A DNA stretch of 64,000 nucleotides from Sva-07 sp963707515 (GTDB lineage: Bacteria > Actinomycetota > Acidimicrobiia > Acidimicrobiales > Ilumatobacteraceae), in contig CAVPQI010000001.1 of assembly GCA_963707515.1 (NCBI GenBank), positions 1,116,001 through 1,180,000 on the forward strand, given 5' to 3'. Both the position numbers and the translations under genes were made by a program. Below are positions 25,800 through 32,480 of the stretch, piece after piece (positions within the stretch are counted from its first letter, which is position 1; each line of letters opens with the position of its first letter). Below the pieces are notes generated by a model. That model did no database searches. It was not told the DNA's origin and saw only the letters and a list, made by a program, of their open reading frames with translations.

Positions 25800-27788
25800 G
25801 TGGCAGGCAGGCGAGGGGCGGCGGAGATCGACGACAGCGGCGACGCCGGCGAGCCCGGCGAACCTGGCGAGTACGGCGAACCCGGCGAGTACGGCGAACC
25901 CGGCGAGTACGGCGAAGTCGGAGCGCCCGGTGAACCGACCGCCGATGCCGACACGGGTTCGCCGCCGTGGTTCGAGTTCGGACGGGCGCTGCTCGTGGCC
26001 GCCGCCGAGCGCGAAGCGCCCACCGGCGCCGCAGCGCCGTCGATGGCCGCCTCGCCCGAACAGATCGAGGCGCTGCGCGACCGGTTCCTGCGCTCGCTGG
26101 CGGGCGACGATGCGTTCGCCGTGCTCGCCGCCAACGCCCGACTCGACGTCGCCTCGGCGGAGGTCTTCGCCGTGCTGGCGACCGCCGAGGTCGACGTCCG
26201 CTGCCGGCGTCTCGTCGGTGTCATCAACGGCGACGCCTTGATGTCACGGCTCACGCTCGGCTCGCTGTCGCTCGTGCTCCCGGCGCCGCATCCGGCGGCG
26301 CTGACGGCCACCCACACCGGCGCCCTCCGCCGCGCCGCGCTCGTCGACGTCGGCCCCGACGGCCCGTGGGGCGACCACCCCGTCGCCGTGCACGGCGACG
26401 TCATCTGGTCGCTGCTCGGCGACGCCTCGCCGGGGAACGACCTCCCGCTCGGTGTCGAGTACCTCGACGTCGACGATGCGGCGCCGTCGAATCCCGACTC
26501 CCCGACCGACCTCGTCGTGGCCACGGGCGGCGACCGCATGCGCCGCCGCGAGGCCGGCGCCGCGGCCGCCGCCGGCGACCGCTTCCTCGTCGCCGCGGCC
26601 CCGTCGACGGACGCCGAGTGGGCGACGTTGGTCCGCGAGGCGACGATCACGGGTCGCGGTCTGATGATCGAGGTCGAGGACTCGCTGGAGCCGGCGATGC
26701 GCCGATGGCTGGAGCGGGCGACGCACCTCGTCTGGGTCGTGCTGGCACACAGCGCGCCGCCGATCGATCAACTCCCGGCGCGGCCGTGGACGGAGGTCCG
26801 TGCCTCGTCGGACGAACCGACCGACGCCGAATGGAACGCCGTGTTCGGGCCGAGCGTCGAGCGCACGCACCGCCTGACGTTCGACCAGATGCATCGCGTC
26901 CAGCGGGTGCAGGAAGCCGTCGGTGGCGACGTCGATGCAGCCGTGCGCCGGCTGGCCAGTGGCCCGCTCGAGCACCTCACCCGGCGCATCACCCCGACGC
27001 GCACGTGGGACGACATCGTGCTCAGCCCGGACCGCCTGACGCTGTTGCAGTCCGTGGTCGATCGCTACCAGCACGGCCACACCGTGTACGACACGTGGGG
27101 GTTCGCACCGACGCCGTCGCGGGGGCTGGTGGCACTGTTCTCCGGGCCGTCGGGCACCGGCAAGACCCTCGCCTCGGAGATCATCGCCGGGGCGCTCGGG
27201 CTGGAGGTGTTCAAGCTCGACCTGTCGTCGGTGGTCAGCAAGTACATCGGTGAGACGGAGAAGAACCTCGAACTGATCTTCGACGCCGCCAGCGCCGGCA
27301 ACATGGTGCTCTTCTTCGACGAGGCCGACTCGCTGTTCGGCAAGCGCTCCGAGGTCAAAGACGCCCGCGACCGCTACGCCAACATCGAGGTCTCGTACCT
27401 GCTGCAGCGGCTCGAGGCATACGACGGTCTCGTCGTGCTGGCGACCAACTTCGAGAAGAACGTCGACGAGGCGTTCCTCCGCCGTATCCATGTGCGCGTC
27501 GAGTTCACCCTCCCGGGCGTCGAGGAACGCGAGCAGATCTGGACCGGGAACCTGCCGACCGACGCGCCGACCGACGGCGTCGACGTGCGTTGGCTGGCGG
27601 AGCGCTTCGAGCTGTCCGGTGCCGCCATCCGCAACGCCACGATCCAGGCGGCCTTCGCTGCCGCGGCAGCAGGCACGCCGATCACGATGGAGACCGCGGT
27701 GCGCGGCGTCGCCGCCGAGTTCCGCAAGATGGGCAAGCTCATCAAGCAGGCCGACTTCGGCGAGTACTTCGCACTCGTCGACGCCTGA
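25800..27788 (+). CDS. eCIS AAA+ ATPase (Afp15-like) with collagen-like N-terminus
   Basis: This 662-aa protein has a variable N-terminal region, a middle domain, and a C-terminal AAA+ module: Walker A GPSGTGKT at about 448-455, Walker B LFFDEADS at about 505-512, a sensor in VLATNF and an arginine-rich RRIHVRVEF. Residues 17-46 consist of ten consecutive Gly-X-Y triplets (GEP, GEY), which is unusual for this family. The ATPase of eCIS is required for particle assembly or integrity (family knowledge). It is divergent from the PAAR gene; GTG 25800 is the first in-frame start and a later start is possible. Confidence 0.9.
   Translation: MAGRRGAAEIDDSGDAGEPGEPGEYGEPGEYGEPGEYGEVGAPGEPTADADTGSPPWFEFGRALLVAAAEREAPTGAAAPSMAASPEQIEALRDRFLRSLAGDDAFAVLAANARLDVASAEVFAVLATAEVDVRCRRLVGVINGDALMSRLTLGSLSLVLPAPHPAALTATHTGALRRAALVDVGPDGPWGDHPVAVHGDVIWSLLGDASPGNDLPLGVEYLDVDDAAPSNPDSPTDLVVATGGDRMRRREAGAAAAAGDRFLVAAAPSTDAEWATLVREATITGRGLMIEVEDSLEPAMRRWLERATHLVWVVLAHSAPPIDQLPARPWTEVRASSDEPTDAEWNAVFGPSVERTHRLTFDQMHRVQRVQEAVGGDVDAAVRRLASGPLEHLTRRITPTRTWDDIVLSPDRLTLLQSVVDRYQHGHTVYDTWGFAPTPSRGLVALFSGPSGTGKTLASEIIAGALGLEVFKLDLSSVVSKYIGETEKNLELIFDAASAGNMVLFFDEADSLFGKRSEVKDARDRYANIEVSYLLQRLEAYDGLVVLATNFEKNVDEAFLRRIHVRVEFTLPGVEEREQIWTGNLPTDAPTDGVDVRWLAERFELSGAAIRNATIQAAFAAAAAGTPITMETAVRGVAAEFRKMGKLIKQADFGEYFALVDA
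25848..25937 (+). repeat. Gly-X-Y (collagen-like) coding repeat in the AAA+ gene
   Basis: The DNA repeats an 18-base unit (GGCGAACCCGGCGAGTAC) three times with partial flanking copies, giving ten Gly-Glu-Pro/Tyr-type triplets. Such repeats can vary in number by slippage. Confidence 0.8.
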
Positions 27789-27799
27789 GCGACCCGCCC

Positions 27800-27834
27800 C
27801 GCCACCAGTCGCTGACGATCACCAGTCGGTGGCG
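27800..27834. terminator. Hairpin between convergent AAA+ and dehydrogenase genes
   Basis: Arms CGCCACC and GGTGGCG with extra pairing inside (GACTGG/CCAGTC) span the 30-base gap and the end of the dehydrogenase gene. It probably ends both transcripts; no long T run is present. Confidence 0.5.
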
Positions 27835-29267
27835 ATGTACTGCGTCTCGCAGAACTCGTAGATGCCCTCGGAGGCGCCTTCGCGGCCGATCCCCGACTGC
27901 TTCATGCCACCGAACGGCGCGGCCGGGTCGGAGACGGCGCCGCGGTTGAGGCCGACCATGCCGGCCTGGATGCGCTCGCTGACGTCGAGCCCGCGCCGCA
28001 GGTCGGACGTGTAGACGTAGGCGGTGAGACCCATCTCGGTGTCGTTGGCGATGTCGATCATCGCCTCGGTGTCGTCGAACGTGACGATCGGCGCCACCGG
28101 CCCGAAGATCTCGTGCCGAGTGATCTCGAAGTCCGGCCCGACTCCACCGAGCACGGTCGGCTGGTAGAAGTGTCCACGCCCGGCGATCCGCCCGCCGCCG
28201 GTGGCCACGGACGCGCCGGCGTCGGCGGCGGCGGTGACCAGCTCGTCGATCGACTCGACGGCCTTGGCGTTGATCATCGGGCCGCAGCGCACGTCGTCGT
28301 CGAGCCCGTTGCCGACCCGCACGGCGGCCATCGCCTCGGCGAACTTGGCGGTGAACTCGGCGGCCACGGCGTCGTGCACGAGGAAGCGGTTGGCGGCGGT
28401 GCACGTCTCGGCCGAGTGGCGCATCTTGGCGACCATCGCCCCCTCGACTGCGGCGTCGAGGTCGGCGTCGTCGAAGACGACGAACGGAGCGTTGCCGCCG
28501 AGCTCCATCACGGTCTTCAGCACACGGTCGGCGGCCCGCTTGAGCAGCGTCACGCCGACCTCGGTGGAGCCGGTGAACGAGATCATGCGGGTGGCACGGT
28601 GGTCGACCGCGGCATCGAACCAGTCGCTCGACGACGTCGTCGGCACGATGTTGACGACGCCGGCGGGCAACCCCGCTTCGTGGAGCAGCTCACCGATGCG
28701 CAACGCCGTGAGCGGCGTCTCACGGGGAGGCTTGATCACCGCGGCGTTGCCGGCGGCGAGGGCCGGTGCCAGCTTGCGGGTGATCATCGCCGCCGGGAAG
28801 TTCCACGGCGTGACGATCACGACGACGCCGACCGGCGGGTGGTGGACGACGATGCGGTTGGAGCCCGACGGCGCCCGGCCGAGCGAGCCGTGGATGCGCA
28901 CCGCCTCCTCCGAGTTCCAGCGGAAGAACTCGGCCGCGTAGGCGACCTCCCCGCGGGCGTCGGCGAGCGGCTTGCCGTGTTCGATCGTGATCAGGTTGGC
29001 GAGCTCGTCGGTGTGGGCGACGAGCAGCTCCCACGAACGGCGGAGGATCTCGGCGCGCTGGCGCGGCGCCGTCGCCGCCCACTCCGGCTGGGCCTCGGCG
29101 GCGGCTGCACATGCCGCCGTCGCGTCAGCGGGCGTGCCCGAAGCGACCGAGGCGATCACCGCTTCCGTCGCCGGGTTCTCCACGTCGATCCGTGCTCCGT
29201 CGGCACCGTCGCGCCACTCCCCGCCGATCAGCAGCTGGGTCTGCAGCCGGGGCGGCGCGGCGGTCAC
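27819..29267 (-). CDS. NAD(P)-dependent (succinate-)semialdehyde dehydrogenase
   Basis: A 482-aa aldehyde dehydrogenase: substrate-side VTPWNFPAAMITRKLAPALA, the cofactor loop FTGSTEVG, catalytic Glu in ELGGNAPF at about 255 and catalytic Cys in AETCTAANRF at about 289, and the family end FGGMKQSGIGREGASEGIYEF. The sequence is closest to GabD-type succinate-semialdehyde dehydrogenases; the substrate is not proven. GTG 29267 overlaps the CopZ-like stop. Its placement after copper genes looks incidental but transcriptionally coupled. Confidence 0.88.
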   Translation of the reverse strand: MTAAPPRLQTQLLIGGEWRDGADGARIDVENPATEAVIASVASGTPADATAACAAAAEAQPEWAATAPRQRAEILRRSWELLVAHTDELANLITIEHGKPLADARGEVAYAAEFFRWNSEEAVRIHGSLGRAPSGSNRIVVHHPPVGVVVIVTPWNFPAAMITRKLAPALAAGNAAVIKPPRETPLTALRIGELLHEAGLPAGVVNIVPTTSSSDWFDAAVDHRATRMISFTGSTEVGVTLLKRAADRVLKTVMELGGNAPFVVFDDADLDAAVEGAMVAKMRHSAETCTAANRFLVHDAVAAEFTAKFAEAMAAVRVGNGLDDDVRCGPMINAKAVESIDELVTAAADAGASVATGGGRIAGRGHFYQPTVLGGVGPDFEITRHEIFGPVAPIVTFDDTEAMIDIANDTEMGLTAYVYTSDLRRGLDVSERIQAGMVGLNRGAVSDPAAPFGGMKQSGIGREGASEGIYEFCETQYIATDW

Positions 29268-29452
29268 GTCGAGACCTCGCCGGCGACGTCGTAGCCGGCG
29301 TCGTCGATCGCTCCGCGGATCGCGGCATCGTCACCGCCGGACACGGCGACGCGCTTGGCGTCGATGTCGACGACGACCTCGGCGACGCCGGCGACGGCGC
29401 CGACCTCGCGTTCGATCGCTTCCTTGCAGTGGGCACAGGAGATGCCAGGCAC
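29264..29452 (-). CDS. copZ: CopZ-like heavy-metal-associated domain protein
   Basis: A 62-aa HMA domain with ISCAHC metal loop (CxxC at about 6-9), the EREVGAVAGVAEVVVDID strand region and IRGAIDDAGYDV. It would carry Cu(I) to CopA. The start at GTG 29452 leaves almost nothing before the metal loop. The same frame runs upstream through a His-rich stretch (DDHHQHAHRHPHQ) but has no start codon, while an ATG overlapping the copA stop (ATGA near 29525) lies in another frame. A one-base error joining these is possible. Its stop overlaps the dehydrogenase start. Confidence 0.75.
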   Translation of the reverse strand: MPGISCAHCKEAIEREVGAVAGVAEVVVDIDAKRVAVSGGDDAAIRGAIDDAGYDVAGEVST

Positions 29453-29522
29453 GTCGTAGACGCGTCGACCCGCAGGCTCGGTGGGCGGTTGGTGGGGGTG
29501 TCGGTGGGCGTGTTGGTGGTGG

Positions 29523-31841
29523 TCATCGGTCCTCCCGGATCGGTGCGACGTCGGGCGTCGTGGTGGGGTTCGGTCCTGTGCGGGTGCCGCGGAACCGGCG
29601 CAGGCGCAGGCTGTTGGTGACGACGAACAGCGACGACAGCCCCATCGCCGCGGCGGCGATCATGGGATCGAGCAACCCGAACGCGGCCAGCGGGATCGCC
29701 GCCGCGTTGTAGGCGAACGCCCAGAACAGGTTGCCCTTGATCGTCGACAGCGTGCGCCGCGAGAGGGCCACGGCGTCGGCGGCGGCGCGCAGGTCACCGG
29801 ACACGATGGTCAGGTCGGACGCCTCGATGGCCACGTCGGTCCCGGTGCCGACGGCGATGCCGAGGTCGGCCTGGGCGAGCGCCGGGGCGTCGTTGATGCC
29901 GTCGCCGACCATCGCCACCCGCCGGCCCTCGGCCTGCAGGCGGGCGATCTCGGTGGCCTTGCCGTCGGGCAGCACGCCGGCGACGACGTCGTCGACACCG
30001 ATCGCCGCGCCGACGGCGCGCGCCGTGCGGCGGTTGTCGCCGGTGAGCAACGAGACCGACAGACCGAGGTCGTGGAACGAGCGCACCGCATCGGCCGACG
30101 TCGCCTTGACCGTGTCGGCGACGACGACGACCCCCTCGGCGATCCCGTCGCGACCGACGAAGACGACCGTGTTGCCGGTCTCTTCGGCACGTGACGCCCA
30201 GCCCTCGACCTCGACGGGCACCGTGTCGAAGTGCTGGCGGCGCCCCACGGCGACGGTCCTGCCGTCGACGGTCGCCGTGACGCCGAAGCCCGGCCGGTTG
30301 ACGAACCCGGTGATCGCCGGGGTCGAGCCGGCGGCCGTCTCGGCGACGGCGGCCGTGGTGATCGCCTGGGCGATGGGATGCTCGGAGCGGGCCTCGACGG
30401 CGCCGGCCAGGGCCAGCAGTGCGGTGCGCTCGTCGGCGGGCTGGACGTCGACGACCGACATCCGCCCCTCGGTGACCGTGCCGGTCTTGTCGAGCACGAT
30501 CGTGTCGATCCGCCGGGTGTCCTCGAGCACCTCACCACCTTTGATGATCACGCCGAGCTGGGCGGCGCGCCCGGTGCCGACCATGATCGCCAACGGGGTG
30601 GCGAGGCCGAGCGCGCACGGGCAGGCGATGATCAGCACCGCGACGGCGGCGGTGAACGCCTCGTCGACGTCGCCGGTGAACGCCAGCCAGCCGGCGAGCG
30701 TGCCGATGGCGATCGCCAGCGCGGTCGGCACGAAGACGGCGGCGACGCGGTCGGCGAGTCGCTGCACCTCGGCCCGGCTGCCCTGTGCCTCGTCGACGAG
30801 GCGCACGATCTGGGCGAGGGCGGTGTCGGCGCCGACCCGCGTGGCTTCGACGACGAGCGACCCGTTGGCGTTGGTCGTCGCCCCGATGACGTCGTCGCCG
30901 GGGCCGACCTCGACGGGGACCGGCTCACCGGTGACCATCGACGTGTCGACCGCCGAGTACCCGTCGACGACGATGCCGTCGGTGGCGAACTTCTCCCCCG
31001 GGCGCACGACGAACCGCATGCCGGCGGTGAGCTGGTCGACCGGCACCTCGGTGCCGTCCTCGAGTCGGGCGGCGCGGACGCCGAGGTCGGCGAGCGCCCG
31101 GAGGGCGTCACCGGAGCGGCGCTTGGCGCGCAGCTCCAGCCACTTTCCGAGCAGGATCAGGGTGACGATCACCGCCGCCGTCTCGAAGTAGACGTGGACC
31201 CCGCCGCTCGAGCTGCCCATCGCCATCCCGTCGCCGCCCATCCCGCCACCGCCCATCCCGCCGCCGCCCATCCCGCCGCCGCCCGCGGCATCGACGACGA
31301 GGACGACAGTCGACCAGGCGAACGCCGACACCGTGCCGAGGGACACCAGCGTGTCCATCGTCGTGGTGCCGTGACGAAGGTTGAGCAACGTCGCCCGGTG
31401 GAAGGTCCAGCCGGACCAGAAGACGACCGGGGCGGTCAATGCACCGACGACCCACGGCCATCCCTCGAACTGCAGGGCCGGCACCATCGAGATGGCGACC
31501 ACCGGGATCGACACGACGACGGCGACGATCCACCGCCGGCGCAGGTCGGCTTCGCGCCGGCGCTGTGCGGCGTCGTGATCGGCGTGCAGCGGGGCGGAGT
31601 ATCCGAGGCGCTCGACGACCGAGCGCAACGCCTCGTCCGGTACCCCGTCGTGGAGCACGGTCGCTCGACCGTTGGCGAAGTTGACCTGCGCCTCGGCGAC
31701 GCCGTCGAGCTTCGACAGCCCGCGCTGGATTCGCGACGCGCAGGCGGCGCAGGTCATGCCCTCGATGGCGAGGTCCGAACGTCGCCGGCCAGTGCCGGGA
31801 CCTCGGTCGGAGTCGTTGACATCAGACACGGATCGGGTCAC
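29523..31841 (-). CDS. copA: Cu(I)-exporting P1B-type ATPase
   Basis: 772 aa. The N-terminal HMA domain has GMTCAAC (Cys31, Cys34). The transport motif is CPCALGLATPLA near 406, the phosphorylation site DKTGT near 449, and the hinge VGDGINDAPAL follows. TM7 has FAYNAA and TM8 has MGLSS, both matching the Cu(I) subgroup signatures YN and MxxSS. The loop between TM3 and TM4 (residues about 184-212) is an MGGGG repeat rich in Met and Gly that would face outside. GTG 31841 follows GGAGG. The MerR-type promoter just upstream predicts metal induction and a nearly leaderless transcript. Confidence 0.93.
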   Translation of the reverse strand: MTRSVSDVNDSDRGPGTGRRRSDLAIEGMTCAACASRIQRGLSKLDGVAEAQVNFANGRATVLHDGVPDEALRSVVERLGYSAPLHADHDAAQRRREADLRRRWIVAVVVSIPVVAISMVPALQFEGWPWVVGALTAPVVFWSGWTFHRATLLNLRHGTTTMDTLVSLGTVSAFAWSTVVLVVDAAGGGGMGGGGMGGGGMGGDGMAMGSSSGGVHVYFETAAVIVTLILLGKWLELRAKRRSGDALRALADLGVRAARLEDGTEVPVDQLTAGMRFVVRPGEKFATDGIVVDGYSAVDTSMVTGEPVPVEVGPGDDVIGATTNANGSLVVEATRVGADTALAQIVRLVDEAQGSRAEVQRLADRVAAVFVPTALAIAIGTLAGWLAFTGDVDEAFTAAVAVLIIACPCALGLATPLAIMVGTGRAAQLGVIIKGGEVLEDTRRIDTIVLDKTGTVTEGRMSVVDVQPADERTALLALAGAVEARSEHPIAQAITTAAVAETAAGSTPAITGFVNRPGFGVTATVDGRTVAVGRRQHFDTVPVEVEGWASRAEETGNTVVFVGRDGIAEGVVVVADTVKATSADAVRSFHDLGLSVSLLTGDNRRTARAVGAAIGVDDVVAGVLPDGKATEIARLQAEGRRVAMVGDGINDAPALAQADLGIAVGTGTDVAIEASDLTIVSGDLRAAADAVALSRRTLSTIKGNLFWAFAYNAAAIPLAAFGLLDPMIAAAAMGLSSLFVVTNSLRLRRFRGTRTGPNPTTTPDVAPIREDR

Positions 31842-31848
31842 GCCTCCA

Positions 31849-31879
31849 TGATAAAGGTTCCAGTCGAGGGGAAGGTCAA
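31849..31879 (-). promoter_or_regulatory. MerR-type copA promoter/operator
   Basis: On the - strand, TTGACC (31879-31874) and TTATCA (31854-31849) are separated by 19 bases containing CTTCCCCTCGACTGGAA, a dyad like those bound by CueR/ZntR-type regulators. The over-long spacer is the hallmark of MerR-activated promoters. The predicted start of transcription falls at or next to the copA GTG (31841). Confidence 0.75.
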
Positions 31880-31894
31880 GGGGTCAACAAGATC

Positions 31895-31948
31895 GGGGTC
31901 AATGGGGTCAATGGGGTCAATGGGGTCATGGGGGTCGAGGGGGTCGAG
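31895..31948. repeat. Six tandem 9-bp repeats upstream of the copA promoter
   Basis: GGGGTCAAT x3, then GGGGTCATG and GGGGTCGAG x2, in exact 9-base register, fill the space between the merR stop and the copA promoter. On the coding strand each perfect copy reads ATTGACCCC, i.e. a -35-like TTGACC. Confidence 0.9.
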
Positions 31949-31953
31949 AGGCG

Positions 31954-32352
31954 TCACCCGCCGGCGATCACCTGGCAGCGCTGCGGGTCGCGGCACGACG
32001 CCGGATCGAGCAGGCGGGCCCGACCGGCCATGTCGGCGAGCTCGTGCCGTGCCGCCTGCAGGCGCTCGATCTGCACGTCGAGCTCGGCGACGTGACGTTC
32101 CAACAACTGGCGGGTGTGGTCGCAGCTGCGCGCGCCGGCGTCCTTCAACTCGAGCACCGAGCGGATCTCGGACAGCGTCAGGCCCGTCGCTTGGGCGTCG
32201 CGGATGAAACGCAGCCGGTCGGCAGCGCGATCGTCGTAGTCGCGGTAGCCCGACGTGGTGCGTTCGGGTGGTTCGAGCAACCCGATCGACTCGTAGTACC
32301 GGATCGTCTTCGTCCCGACACCGACGTGGTCGGCGAGTTCACCGATGCGCAT
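31954..32352 (-). CDS. MerR-family metal-responsive regulator
   Basis: 132 aa: the N-terminal winged helix MRIGELADHVGVGTKTIRYY, then YRDYDDRAADRLRFI, a coiled-coil dimer helix, and Cys at 77, 120 and 126. A Cys at position 77 (start of the dimer helix) is typical of regulators for divalent ions (ZntR, CadR, PbrR), whereas CueR has Ser there. Yet the downstream ATPase has Cu(I) signatures. The gene lies just upstream of copA in the same direction, with its own dyad before the start. It probably controls both itself and copA. Confidence 0.88.
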   Translation of the reverse strand: MRIGELADHVGVGTKTIRYYESIGLLEPPERTTSGYRDYDDRAADRLRFIRDAQATGLTLSEIRSVLELKDAGARSCDHTRQLLERHVAELDVQIERLQAARHELADMAGRARLLDPASCRDPQRCQVIAGG

Positions 32353-32368
32353 GCGCTCATGGTAGCCA

Positions 32369-32390
32369 ACATTCCAGCCGGCAGGAATGT
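32369..32390. promoter_or_regulatory. Dyad upstream of merR (probable autoregulatory operator)
   Basis: ACATTCC and GGAATGT arms flank the 8-base centre AGCCGGCA, 17 bases before the merR ATG. The - strand shows a -10-like TACCAT immediately downstream of the dyad. Confidence 0.55.
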
Positions 32391-32408
32391 GGCCGTGCGC
32401 GCCGCATC

Positions 32409-32480
32409 ATCACCGTCGCGTCCATCACCGTCGTGTCATCACCGTTGTGTCATCACCGTTGTGTCATCACCGGTCGCGTC
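32409..32480. repeat. Tandem ~14-bp repeats between merR and the acyltransferase gene
   Basis: Five units of ATCACCGTYGYGTC (14-15 bases) with few changes fill the gap upstream of merR and reach the stop codon of the acyltransferase gene. Confidence 0.85.
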
